A stretch of 64,000 nucleotides of DNA from Methylobacterium dankookense (GTDB lineage Bacteria; Pseudomonadota; Alphaproteobacteria; Rhizobiales; Beijerinckiaceae). The notes under the pieces are model-generated. The model did no database searches. It had not been told where the DNA came from and was given only the letters and a program-made list of their open reading frames with translations. The position numbers were made by a program, and so were the translations under genes. The stretch spans positions 369,757 to 433,756 of the forward strand of contig NZ_CABFVH010000001.1 of the NCBI RefSeq assembly GCF_902141855.1. Reading direction: 5' to 3'. Shown here one piece after another: positions 55,760 to 64,000 of this stretch (its first letter is position 1; the number at the start of each line of letters is the position of its first letter).

Positions 55760-58700
55760 TCAGGGCACGGGCTTGGCCCCCTCCGCCGGCACGGCCCCCC
55801 CGGCCGTGCCCGGCCTATGCCCGCGCTCCGACCAGCGCTGGAGCACCACGAAGAGCGGCGGCACGAACAGCACCGCTACGAAGGTCGAGGCGAGCATGCC
55901 GCTGCACACCGCGACGCCGATGGAGCGCCGGGCCGCCGCACCCGCCCCGGTGGCGAAGACGAGCGGCAGCACGCCGAGGATGAAGGCAAGCGAGGTCATC
56001 AGGATCGGCCGGAGGCGCAGGCGTGCCGCGGCCAGGGCGGCCTCGGCGATCGGCAGGCCCTGCGCCAGCCGCAGGTCGCGGGCGAAGGCCACGACCAGGA
56101 TGGCGTTCTTGGCCGCGAGCGCGATCAGCAGAACGAGGCCGACCTGCGTGTAGATGTTGTTGTCGGCGCCCGCGAGCATCAGGGCCGCCACGGTCCCGAG
56201 CAGGGCGAGGGGCACGACGAGGATGACCGCGAGGGGGGCGGTCCAGCTCTCGTACTGGCCCGCCAGGACGAGGTAGACGAGGAGCAGCGCGAGGCCGAAC
56301 ACCCAGTAGGCCTGCGCGCCGAGCTGCGCCTCCTGATACGAGATGCCGGACCAGGCGAAGCGCGTGCCCGGCGGCAGGGCAGCCTGCGCCAGGCTCGTCA
56401 TGGCGGCGAGCGCCTGGCCGGAGCTGGTGCCGGGCGCCGCCGCGCCGATGATCGCCGCCGAGGGCGCGAGGTCGAACAGCGGCACCAGGGCCGGCCCCAC
56501 GGCCGGCACGAGCTGCGCCAGGACGCCGACCGGCACCGCCCCGCCGCTCGCATTGCGCACCGTCAGGGTCTCGATGGTCTCAGGGGTCAGGCGGAACGGC
56601 GCGTCGGCCAGCACGAAGATCGGGAAGGTATGCCCGAAGCGGGTGATCTGGCCGACATAGGTCGAGCCGACATAGGTCTGGATCGTCTGGAGCGCGTCGC
56701 CTGGATTGACCCCGAGCGTCTCGGCCTTGCGCCGGTCGAGGTCCACCCGCAGATGCGGCGCCCCCGCGCGAAACGGGGTGGTGACGCGCACGAGGCCGGG
56801 CTCGGCGGAGGCCGCCGCCACGAGCGCGTCCGCGGCCCGCTGCAGCCGGACATAGTCGAAGCTGCCATCGACGAGCTGCACCTGCATCTGGAAGCCGCCG
56901 GTGAGGCCGAGCCCCTGGATCGGCGGCGGCGGCACCACCGTGGCGCGCGCCTCGACGAGGTTCGACAGGCGCGCCTGAAGCGCAGCGTAGACCGCGCGCA
57001 GGGTCTCGTCGGCCCCGCGCTGGCTCCAGTCCTTGAGGATCACATAGGCGACGCCCGCATTGGCGAGCGAGGCGTTGTTGTCGAGGAGCGAGACGCCGCC
57101 GATCGCGACCACTTGGTCGACGCCCGGCACCGCCCGCGCCTCTGCGGTCAGGCGGTCCATGGCCCGGGCGGTGCGCTCGAGCGAGGCGCCGTCGGGCAGC
57201 TGGACCGACACCATCAGGTAGCCCTGGTCCTCCGTCGGGATGAAGGCGGTGGGCAGGCGCGTGAGGCCGTAGAGGCCGAGCGCCAGAAGGGCGAGGACCG
57301 CGAGCGCCGCGGCGTGAGCATGCGCGACGAGGCGTGCCGTCAGCCCGAGATAGGCGGATTCGAATCGGCCATAGGCGGCCTCGAAGCCGCGGCGGTAGGC
57401 GGCGCCGAAGCCGGTCGACGGGGGCGCCTGCGGGCGCAGCCAGCGCGCGCATTGGGTTGGCTTCAGCGTCGCGGCGTTGACCGCGCTCAGCAGAGCGGTG
57501 GCCGCGATCACCAGGGCGAACTGCCGGTAGAACTGTCCCACGATGCCGGGCAGCAGCGCGGCCGGCAGGAAGACGCAGAGCAGCACGAGCGTGATCGCGA
57601 GGATCGGCCGCATCAGCTCGCCCATCGCGGTGATCGCCGCCGACCTTGGATCGAGGCCCTGGTCGATGTGGTGGGAGGCCGCCTCCACCACCATGATCGC
57701 GTCGTCGACCACGATGCCGATGGCGAGCACCAGGCCGAACAGGGTCAGCAGGTTGATGCTGAAGCCCAGCAGCCACAGGGCCGCGAAGGCGCCGATCACG
57801 GTGACCGGCACGGTGGTGGCCGGCACCAGGGTGGCGCGCCAATCGTGCAGGATGACGAGGAGGACGAGGGCCGCCGCCTCGGCGAGCGTCAGGTAGACCT
57901 CGTGGATCGAGGCCTCGACGAAGCGCGTCGTGTCGAAGGGGATGGCCGAGGCGACTCCTTCGGGGAAGCTCGCCCCGAGGCGCGCCATCTCGGCCCGCAC
58001 CGCGGCGGCGACCGTGAGCGCGTTGGCGCCGGGCAGCTGGAAGATCGCGATCCCGGCCGCCGGGGCGCCGTCGAGGGTCAGGAACTGGCTGTAGGTCTGG
58101 GCGCCGAGCTCGACCCGGCCGACGTCGCGGATCCGGGTGATGCCGCCCCCGGGCTCCGTCTTGACCGCGATCTCCTCGAACTCGGCCGCGTCGGCGAAGC
58201 GTCCGCGCAGGTCCAAGGTGACTTGGAAGGCCTGGGTGGTCGGGGCCGGCGGCGCGCCGACCTGCCCGGCCGCCACCGCCTGGCTTTGCTGCTGGATCGC
58301 CGCGAGCACATCGCCCGGCATCAGCCCGCGCGCCCGCATGGCGTCCGCGTCGAGCCAGACGCGCATGCCGTACTGCCCGACCCCGAACACCGAGGCGTCG
58401 GAGACGCCCGGGATGCGCGCGAGCGTGTCCTTCAGGCTGATCGCGGCGTAGTTGCTGAGGAAGAGGCCGTCGCGCGAGCGGTCGGGCGAGGTCAGCGTGA
58501 CGATCTGCAGGATCGCCGTGCTCTTCTTCTTGCTCGTCACCCCCTGCGCCTGCACGGCCTGCGGCAGGATCGCGAGCGCGGCCGAGAGCCGGTTCTGCAC
58601 CTGGACCTGGGCCTGGTCGAGCTCGGTGCCGACCGCGAAGGTGACGACGAGGGTGTAGCTGCCGTCGTTGGCCGCGGTCGACTGCATGTAGAGCATGTTC

Positions 58701-58921
58701 TCGACGCCGTTGACCTGCTGCTCGATCGGCAGGGCCACGGTCTCGACCACGGTGCGGGCGTCGGCACCGGGAAAGCGCGCCGTGACCTGCACGGTGGGCG
58801 GCGTGATCGGCGGATATTGCGTGACGGGCAGGAACAGCACCGCCACGAGGCCGAGCAGGCTGACGAGGAGCGCGCTCACATTGGCGAGGACCGGACGCTC
58901 GACGAAGGTGGCGGCGTTCAC
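55760..58921 (-). CDS. RND efflux permease (HAE1 type)
   Basis: A 1053-residue inner-membrane drug/proton antiporter. It has 12 helices and two large periplasmic loops; the proton relay Asp pair is in AIGIVVDDAIMVVEAASH, and the FIPTEDQGYLMVSVQLPDGA segment marks the porter domain. The AcrB/MexB group exports hydrophobic compounds. It is 10 bases after the adaptor gene. No TolC-like gene is present in the window. Confidence 0.95.
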   Translation of the reverse strand: MNAATFVERPVLANVSALLVSLLGLVAVLFLPVTQYPPITPPTVQVTARFPGADARTVVETVALPIEQQVNGVENMLYMQSTAANDGSYTLVVTFAVGTELDQAQVQVQNRLSAALAILPQAVQAQGVTSKKKSTAILQIVTLTSPDRSRDGLFLSNYAAISLKDTLARIPGVSDASVFGVGQYGMRVWLDADAMRARGLMPGDVLAAIQQQSQAVAAGQVGAPPAPTTQAFQVTLDLRGRFADAAEFEEIAVKTEPGGGITRIRDVGRVELGAQTYSQFLTLDGAPAAGIAIFQLPGANALTVAAAVRAEMARLGASFPEGVASAIPFDTTRFVEASIHEVYLTLAEAAALVLLVILHDWRATLVPATTVPVTVIGAFAALWLLGFSINLLTLFGLVLAIGIVVDDAIMVVEAASHHIDQGLDPRSAAITAMGELMRPILAITLVLLCVFLPAALLPGIVGQFYRQFALVIAATALLSAVNAATLKPTQCARWLRPQAPPSTGFGAAYRRGFEAAYGRFESAYLGLTARLVAHAHAAALAVLALLALGLYGLTRLPTAFIPTEDQGYLMVSVQLPDGASLERTARAMDRLTAEARAVPGVDQVVAIGGVSLLDNNASLANAGVAYVILKDWSQRGADETLRAVYAALQARLSNLVEARATVVPPPPIQGLGLTGGFQMQVQLVDGSFDYVRLQRAADALVAAASAEPGLVRVTTPFRAGAPHLRVDLDRRKAETLGVNPGDALQTIQTYVGSTYVGQITRFGHTFPIFVLADAPFRLTPETIETLTVRNASGGAVPVGVLAQLVPAVGPALVPLFDLAPSAAIIGAAAPGTSSGQALAAMTSLAQAALPPGTRFAWSGISYQEAQLGAQAYWVFGLALLLVYLVLAGQYESWTAPLAVILVVPLALLGTVAALMLAGADNNIYTQVGLVLLIALAAKNAILVVAFARDLRLAQGLPIAEAALAAARLRLRPILMTSLAFILGVLPLVFATGAGAAARRSIGVAVCSGMLASTFVAVLFVPPLFVVLQRWSERGHRPGTAGGAVPAEGAKPVP

Positions 58922-58931
58922 GGCCCCCTCC

Positions 58932-60125
58932 TCACTCGGCCCGGGCCGACACGGTCGGCGCGCCGATCGCGCCGGGCACCGCGACGATGGTCCGCCCCGG
59001 CACCGCGTGCTGGACCCCTTCCGTCACGACGCGGTCGGCCTGCTGGAGGCCGGACGCGATCGACTGGAGGCCGTCGCGCGCCGGGCCGAGGGTGACGCGC
59101 CGGAGGTTCACCACCCCGCTCGCGTCGATGACGAGGAGGCTCGGGCCGGCCTGATCGATTCCGACCGCGGCGGCGGGCACCCAGAGCGCGGGCTTCGGGG
59201 GCCCGAGCGGGATGCGCAGGCGCACGAACAGGCCTGGCGCCAGGCTCCGGCCGGGATTGTCGAGCAGCGCGCGGACCACGAGCGTGCCGGTGGTCGTGTC
59301 GAGGCCGGAATCGACGAAGTCCAGCCGGCCCCGATGCGGCAGGTCGGGCTCGTCGGAGAGGCCGGCCTGGACCGGGACGCCGTGCAGCGCCTCCCGCGAC
59401 AGGCCCCGCTCCTTCATGGCCGCCTGCAGGCGGCGCAGGTCGCGCTCGTTGACGCTCACGGTCGCGTAGAGCGCATCGATCTGCGACAGGGTGCCGAGCT
59501 TGGTCGGCGCGCCCGAGCCGACGAGATTGCCCGGATCGACGAGGCGGCGGCCCATCCGGCCGGCGAAGGGGGCCTCGACGCGGGTATAGGCGAGGCTGAT
59601 CTGCGCGACCTTCAGGTTCGCCTGGGCGGCCGCGACCGCGCTGCGCCCGGTATCGCGCGCGGCCAGGGTGCTGTCATAGGTCGATTGCGTGGCGACGAGC
59701 TGCTTGCGCAGCGTCTCCTGGCGCGCGAACTCGGCCTCGGCGCTCTTCAGGGTGGCCGTCTGCTGGTCGAGGTTGGCCTGGGCGAGCGCGACCTGCGCGG
59801 CGTAGGAATCGTCCTCGATCCGGAACAGGAGCTGCCCCTGCCGGACATCGGCGCCGTCCGCGAAGCCGACCTCGCGCAGGAAGCCCGGGACGCGGGCGAC
59901 GAGATCGACGCTCGCCGTGGCCGAGGTCTGGCCGGTCAGCAGGATATTGTCCTGAAGCGGCGCGACCAGGGGATTGGCGGCCGCCACCCGCGGCGCGGGC
60001 GGCGCGGCAGGCGGGGGCGGATCGCAGCCCGCCAATGCAGTCGCCGTGACGGCGGCCGTGAGCCGAGCGGCAGTCCGGATCCATCGAACGGGCAGAGGCG
60101 CACGGTGACGCAAGCACACCTCCAT
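58932..60125 (-). CDS. RND periplasmic adaptor lipoprotein
   Basis: A 397-residue membrane fusion protein. The signal ends at a lipobox LAGC, followed by a Pro-rich linker. The lipoyl halves (DLVARVPGFLREVGFADGAD and LAYTRVEAPFAGRMGRRLVD) flank a coiled-coil hairpin (about 110-165), then barrel and membrane-proximal domains. It links the RND pump to an outer-membrane channel encoded elsewhere. A MexE/AcrA-type role in efflux is expected. Confidence 0.94.
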   Translation of the reverse strand: MEVCLRHRAPLPVRWIRTAARLTAAVTATALAGCDPPPPAAPPAPRVAAANPLVAPLQDNILLTGQTSATASVDLVARVPGFLREVGFADGADVRQGQLLFRIEDDSYAAQVALAQANLDQQTATLKSAEAEFARQETLRKQLVATQSTYDSTLAARDTGRSAVAAAQANLKVAQISLAYTRVEAPFAGRMGRRLVDPGNLVGSGAPTKLGTLSQIDALYATVSVNERDLRRLQAAMKERGLSREALHGVPVQAGLSDEPDLPHRGRLDFVDSGLDTTTGTLVVRALLDNPGRSLAPGLFVRLRIPLGPPKPALWVPAAAVGIDQAGPSLLVIDASGVVNLRRVTLGPARDGLQSIASGLQQADRVVTEGVQHAVPGRTIVAVPGAIGAPTVSARAE

Positions 60126-60490
60126 CGAGCGATGATTCGCGTGCCGCGATGGGAAGATATTGAATTCCAGTTGTCATGATTGTCAAACAGCTTTTCTCAT
60201 CGACTTCCATTTCGGCAAGATTGAAACTTGACTATTTATAGGCCGACACATAACGCCGGAATTTCAATGCATTAGGACGGTATACGACTTAAGTTTAGAT
60301 CCACTCCAGAATGCACGAAAAGGCTGGCCTCCGCACGATCCGAAGAATACCCTTGCCGCAGAGCGGATTCCCCAGAGACGGCGCTTGACTTGATGCGCCG
60401 GGACGCGGCGCAGCACCGGAATGGAACTGACGAGGTCGAACGACCTCGCGCGCAAATTGGGGTAGCCACCACAGAGCGAGAGGTATCGGC
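60126..60490. promoter_or_regulatory. A+T-rich divergent promoter region of the RND operon and aqpZ
   Basis: This 365-base gap is the most A+T-rich in the window, especially 60150-60310. It holds a direct repeat TTGTCA-TGA-TTGTCA (60171-60185), about 45 bases ahead of the adaptor gene, which could be a regulator site. A GCGAGAGG ribosome-binding site precedes aqpZ. I see no gene in it. Confidence 0.5.
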
Positions 60491-61231
60491 ATGGACCACG
60501 ATACGATGCGCCGGGCGACCGCCGAGTTCTTCGGCACCTTCTGGCTGACCTTCGGCGGCTGCGGCGCCGCCATCCTGTCCGCCGCCTTCCCCGAACTCGG
60601 CATCGGCTTCCTCGGGGTCGCCTTCGCCTTCGGCCTCACCGTCCTCACGATGGCCTATGCCGTCGGCCACATCTCCGGCGGCCATTTCAACCCCGCCGTC
60701 ACGCTGGGTCTCTGGTCGGCGCGCCGCTGCGCGACCCGGCACGTGCTGCCCTACATCGTCGCCCAAGTGATCGGCGCGGTGCTCGCGGCGGCGATCCTCT
60801 ACGGCATCGCCTCGGGCAAGGCGGGCTGGGTCCCGAACGGCTTCGCCTCGAACGGCTACGGCGAGCTCAGCCCCGGCAAGTACAGCGTCATGTCCTGCCT
60901 GCTCGTCGAGTTCCTGACGACGTTCTTCTTCCTGTTCATCATCATCGGCACGACGTCCAAGGGCGCCGCGGTGGGCTTCGCCGGAATCCCGATCGGGTTC
61001 ACCCTGGTGCTGATCCACCTCATCTCGATCCCGGTGACCAACACCTCCGTCAATCCGGCCCGGAGCACAGGCCCGGCCCTGATCGCAGGCGGCGAATACG
61101 TGGCGCAGCTCTGGCTGTTCTGGCTGGCGCCGATCGCTGGCGCGATGGTGGCAGGAGCCCTGGCCCGCTGGCTCTACGAGCCCGCCGACATCGTCGAGAC
61201 CACCGTGGTGGAGAAGCGAGCCGCCGCCTGA
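60491..61231 (+). CDS. aqpZ: aquaporin Z
   Basis: A 246-residue water channel with six membrane helices. Both half-helix signatures are present, [11 protein letters not shown] and [14 protein letters not shown]. The selectivity filter has His (LIHLISIP), Thr (VTNTS) and Arg (NPAR), as in Escherichia coli AqpZ, favouring water over glycerol. It stands alone, with an osmoprotectant-permease remnant downstream. Confidence 0.95.
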   Translation: MDHDTMRRATAEFFGTFWLTFGGCGAAILSAAFPELGIGFLGVAFAFGLTVLTMAYAVGHISGGHFNPAVTLGLWSARRCATRHVLPYIVAQVIGAVLAAAILYGIASGKAGWVPNGFASNGYGELSPGKYSVMSCLLVEFLTTFFFLFIIIGTTSKGAAVGFAGIPIGFTLVLIHLISIPVTNTSVNPARSTGPALIAGGEYVAQLWLFWLAPIAGAMVAGALARWLYEPADIVETTVVEKRAAA

Positions 61232-61311
61232 CGGCAGAAGCGAGTCCGTTCGGCCCCCTTCCTCCCATCCTCCCGCCTCCCCGAGGTTGGGACCGGATTG
61301 GCTCGGCTCAC

Positions 61312-61645
61312 GGATATCCGCCTCCCCCTGATGGGGTCATCGGGCTCGGCGTGGTCTCGGCCCGCTTCGCGATGATCGTGTTCTCGGTGCGGTGATCCGG
61401 CTCACCGTGCTCGGCATCCCCACCGTGCCGCCGAGATCGTCACGGCCTCCGACGCCTTCGGCTTGGCCATCCAGACGCTGTTCGAGGTGCAGCTACCGCT
61501 CGCGCTGTCGACCATCATGGCGGGCGTCAACCAGACCATGATCCTCGCCCTCTCCATGGTGGTCTTCGCGGCGATGACCCGGGCCAGCGACCTCGGCCGC
61601 GCAGTTACGTCCGACGCCTCGCCCCTGCCGGGGCCATGCGAATGA
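61312..61645 (+). pseudogene. decayed ProW-type osmoprotectant ABC permease
   Basis: Pieces of a glycine betaine/proline permease appear in successive frames: DIRLPLMG, then VIGLGVVSARFAMIVFSV, then AVIRLTVLGIPTVP, then EIVTASDAFG and LFEVQLPLALSTIMAGVNQT. At least three frameshifts separate them, and the usual ~170 N-terminal residues and the other transporter genes are missing. An ORF caller sees only a short C-terminal fragment. It is a relic rather than a gene. Confidence 0.8.
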
Positions 61646-61696
61646 CAAGGCCGGCCCCCCGGTCCATAACCCGCCCGTCAAGCAGCGAGGCCCATC

Positions 61697-62245
61697 ATGA
61701 GTGAACGCATCATCCTCCGCGCGGGCGAAGCCCTGGTGGCAGGCGGCCCGCCCAACACCGCCTCCGAGCCCGAGGTGATCATCGGCGAGCTCGACGGTCC
61801 GGTCGGCACGGCGCTCGCGACCCTGACCGGCGATCAGGTAGTCGGCCACAGCCGCGTCTTCGCGCTCCTGAACACCGATATCATGGTGCGCCCGGTGACG
61901 CTCTGCGTCTCCAAGGTCAGCGTCACCGAGAACAAGTACACCTCGATCTTGATGGGCACCGTGCAGTACGCCATCGCCAACGGCGTGCTCGACGCGGTGC
62001 GCGCGGGCTACATCCCGAAGGAGAAGGCCAACGACCTCGGCATCATCTGCTCGGTCTGGCTGAGCCCCGGCGTCATCCAGGCCGAGAGCGTCGACCACAA
62101 GGCCCTGTTCGAGATCCAGCGCAAGGGCATGACCGAAGCGATCCGCAAGGCAATGACCAACGAGCCCTCGATCGACTGGCTCCTCGAGAACCAGGACAAG
62201 ATCGTGCACAAGTATTACCAGATGGGTCTCGACGGGAAGATCTGA
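61697..62245 (+). CDS. formaldehyde-activating enzyme paralogue (Fae-like)
   Basis: A 182-residue Fae-family protein. Canonical Fae joins formaldehyde to tetrahydromethanopterin. Here the fold segments ILRAGEALVAGGPP, PEVIIGELDGPVGTAL and SILMGTVQYAIANGVLDAVR align with the family, but in the stretch that normally reads A-H-I-D-L-I-I-G this copy has S-E-P-E-V-I-I-G, so the catalytic histidine appears lost. It is therefore more like the Fae2/Fae3-type paralogues than the C1 enzyme itself. No C1 genes are adjacent. Confidence 0.88.
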   Translation: MSERIILRAGEALVAGGPPNTASEPEVIIGELDGPVGTALATLTGDQVVGHSRVFALLNTDIMVRPVTLCVSKVSVTENKYTSILMGTVQYAIANGVLDAVRAGYIPKEKANDLGIICSVWLSPGVIQAESVDHKALFEIQRKGMTEAIRKAMTNEPSIDWLLENQDKIVHKYYQMGLDGKI

Positions 62246-62587
62246 CACCGCGTCCGGCACCGAGCGGGCCTCTCCTCCCACTTTGCGAAGAAGCCGGAGT
62301 GGGGGCCGAACAACGCTCGGCGCTCCATCCTCAACCACCCTACGCCTCGAACCGGCAAGCGGGCCAGAGCTGGAGCGGGCACGCAGGAGGAGTACGAGGA
62401 GACGTCGCTCGGCGGCCTCGCGGTCAACGTCGGGGCCTGCCGAGGGACGGCACAGGGCGGCCGGCGTCGCGAGGTGCGCTGACGCGCTTTGCCTGCCGTT
62501 CGCCGTCGACTATGCGCTTGGACGAAGCGGCGCATTCGGGCCTGTTCGGCCGGGCCCGGCGTCGAAGCGCGGCGGTGACGGAGCGGC
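62246..62587. other. 342-base gap before the ABC transporter gene
   Basis: I find no gene, hairpin repeat or recognisable regulatory site here. Several short frames are open in this G+C-rich sequence, but none has a ribosome-binding site or family features. Confidence 0.5.
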
Positions 62588-64000
62588 ATGGAGTCTGACC
62601 CGATCCTCCTGACCTGGCGGGCCGCCCGCCGCCAGCACGTCCTCGCGCTCGCCCTGGTGCTCGGCCTCGGCATGCCCCTCTGCGCGCTGGCGCTGCTCTG
62701 CCTGCGCGATCTCGTGGCCACCCTGCCGCGCGACGAGGCCGCCGCCCTCCCCTTCCTGCGCCTCGTGGTGCCGCTGCAGGATCCGCGACCGGACCTCGTC
62801 ATCGCGCCGGGCTGGATCCTGCCGCCGGCCACGCTCGAACTCGCCGCCATCCTCTGCCTCGCGGGGGCCGCCCTGGCGCTCGCCGGCCTCGGCTGGCTCG
62901 TGGCCCGCCTCTGCGTCGCGGCGCAGAACCGCGCCATGTCCACCCTGCGCGAGACGGTGATCGGCGCGATCCTCGGCTCGCCCGCTGGCGCCCGCGACGA
63001 GGCCCGCGGCCTCGCCGACCTGATGGGCCGCGCCGTGTCGAAGCTCGACGGGCCGCTCGGCGTCGGCATCGTCCTGCCGGCGCTTGCCGTCTCCGCGACC
63101 CTGCTCGCGCTGGCCTTCGCGGCCCTTGCCGCCCCGCGCCTCGTGCCGATCGCGGCGCTCGGCCTGTTCGCGGTCGGCCTCGCCGAGGCGCTGATCCTCG
63201 ACCGGATGAGCAAGCGGCGCGACCTGCGCCGCAACGCGGGCGAGGCGGCCGGGCGCACCCTCGCCGACCTCGTGCGCCGCATGCCGGCCGTGCGCGCGCA
63301 TGGCTCGGCCGCCCTGGAGCGAGCCCGCATCGCCGCGACGTCGAGCGCCAAGCGCAACGCCCTCGCCCGCGCCGAGGGGCGCCTCGCCTATGCCCGCGCC
63401 CCGGCCATCGCGCTCGTGGTGCTGCTCCCGGCCATCGCGGCCGGCACCGCCCTCTGGCGCGGCAGCGGGCCCGGCACGCCCCCGGCCCAGGCGGTCGATC
63501 CGGCGGCGCTCATCGCGGCCGCCGCCGCCTTCGCGCTGGCCGCTGTGCTGCTCGCCGCGGCGCTCCGCCTCCTTTCCGTCCGCAACGCCGTCGCACCGGT
63601 CTTCCAGGCCATCGCCCGCAACGCCGCCGCCCTGCGCAGCCGCACCCGAGTCGGTGCCGTGCCGGCGCCGATGCCGCGGGCCGGCGATCTCATGGCGCGC
63701 GGCGTCGGCGCCTTCGACGCCGCCACCGGCGAGCGCCTCGCGGGGGTCGATGCGCGCCTCGCCATGCCCGGCCACGTGGCGATCACCGGCGGGCGCGGCA
63801 GCGGCGCCCGGGTGCTCGCCGCCGTGCTGGCGGGACAGGTCGAGCCCCCCGCGGGGGCCCGGGCCCATTGGGGGGGGGGGCCCCGGCGCGTCTTTTCCCC
63901 CCCCGGGCGCCCCCCCCCCCGCCCTTCCCCCGGGGGGGGGGGGCCCGGGGGGGGGCCCCCGGGCCGCAAAACCCCCCTCCCGGGGGGGGGGGCCCCCCGG
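62588..64000 (+). CDS. ABC exporter subunit, truncated at the contig end
   Basis: An ATG opens a frame that runs off the right edge. The first ~340 residues form a six-helix exporter membrane domain (VLALALVLGLGMPLCALALL, LAALAAPRLVPIAALGLFAVG and others). A nucleotide-binding domain begins near residue 385, but its Walker A reads GGRGSGAR rather than G-x2-G-x-G-K-S/T. Beyond about 63860 the sequence is homopolymer-rich and unreliable, so the rest of the ATPase cannot be judged. CydD/LapB-like exporters share this layout. Confidence 0.7.
   Translation, partial: MESDPILLTWRAARRQHVLALALVLGLGMPLCALALLCLRDLVATLPRDEAAALPFLRLVVPLQDPRPDLVIAPGWILPPATLELAAILCLAGAALALAGLGWLVARLCVAAQNRAMSTLRETVIGAILGSPAGARDEARGLADLMGRAVSKLDGPLGVGIVLPALAVSATLLALAFAALAAPRLVPIAALGLFAVGLAEALILDRMSKRRDLRRNAGEAAGRTLADLVRRMPAVRAHGSAALERARIAATSSAKRNALARAEGRLAYARAPAIALVVLLPAIAAGTALWRGSGPGTPPAQAVDPAALIAAAAAFALAAVLLAAALRLLSVRNAVAPVFQAIARNAAALRSRTRVGAVPAPMPRAGDLMARGVGAFDAATGERLAGVDARLAMPGHVAITGGRGSGARVLAAVLAGQVEPPAGARAHWGGGPRRVFSPPGRPPPRPSPGGGGPGGGPPGRKTPLPGGGAPR
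63862..64000. other. low-complexity contig end, likely sequencing error
   Basis: Runs of 8-10 G or C alternate to the end of the window and the translation turns into Gly/Pro strings. This is typical of a damaged or low-coverage read end and should not be annotated. Confidence 0.85.

Noticed and set aside
55433..59095. 1220-codon open frame on the plus strand opposite the RND pump genes
   Set aside because: It is a G+C-driven antisense shadow of the RND permease; its translation is low-complexity and rich in Arg, His, Asp and Gly with no domain. Other very long opposite-strand frames (19081-21492, 31997-34573, 44046-46943) fail the same way.
61463..61645. 60-residue protein opening MAIQTLFEVQLPLAL
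   Set aside because: It is the last in-frame piece of the broken ProW permease, not a small gene.

Overview
The window is about 70 percent G+C and reads as a draft contig from a Methylobacterium-type alphaproteobacterium (Rhizobiales). The taxonomic cues are 29-residue PqqA peptides of the Methylobacterium form, a formaldehyde-activating-enzyme paralogue, a FixLJ/FixK oxygen circuit, alphaproteobacterial housekeeping genes, and dispersed hairpin repeats typical of the group. The assignment is inference from protein content, not a database match. The last ~135 bases are G/C homopolymer runs and look like a low-quality contig end.

1-9.5 kb: an alpha-E protein cut by the window edge with its ATP-grasp partner, RadC, methionine aminopeptidase, a CHCC zinc-finger protein, an FAD monooxygenase, tRNA-Leu(TAA), MgtE, two tandem pqqA genes followed by a terminator, and a MarR regulator. 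9.6-12.6 kb: hemB coupled to a small lipoprotein, an RDD membrane protein, and the N-end-rule leucyltransferase bpt. 12.7-16.5 kb: an oxygen-response block, fixL-fixJ, a single-domain receiver, fixK, and a small gene, with two FixK/FNR-like boxes. 16.6-23.1 kb: MgtC, a twin-PAS chemoreceptor, thrS, rsmB and an SdhAF4-like gene, with three copies of a two-hairpin repeat.

23.1-32.1 kb: a nitrilase followed by a branched-chain amino acid/amide-type ABC transporter (binding protein, LivH, a LivM-LivG fusion, LivF), with a divergent LysR gene; then a pair of DJ-1-fold genes, one isonitrile-hydratase-like and one GlxA-type AraC regulator.

32.1-53.6 kb is a large catabolic island. On the minus strand, 52.6-44.5 kb reads large molybdenum hydroxylase subunit, FAD subunit, 2Fe-2S subunit, acyl-CoA ligase, enoyl-CoA-hydratase-fold hydrolase, then an MFS transporter. 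This is the gene content and order of hmfABCDE, which takes 2-furoate to 2-oxoglutarate, here preceded by an AraC-type gene. On the left is a UbiD decarboxylase with a broken GMC oxidoreductase 3' stump beside it, a LysR gene, an aldehyde dehydrogenase, UbiX, a benzoylformate-decarboxylase-like TPP enzyme, an FMN L-2-hydroxyacid dehydrogenase, a 24-codon leader ORF, a sodium:solute symporter and an FAD D-2-hydroxyacid dehydrogenase. Together these could import a 2-hydroxy acid, oxidise both enantiomers to the 2-oxo acid, decarboxylate it to an aldehyde and oxidise that to an acid. UbiD/UbiX could then supply a decarboxylation, possibly of a furan dicarboxylate feeding the furoate arm.

53.8-64 kb: a TAXI-type binding protein, two small secreted proteins, an RND efflux pump with its adaptor, aquaporin Z, a decayed ProW permease, the Fae-like gene, and the start of an ABC exporter running into the damaged contig end.
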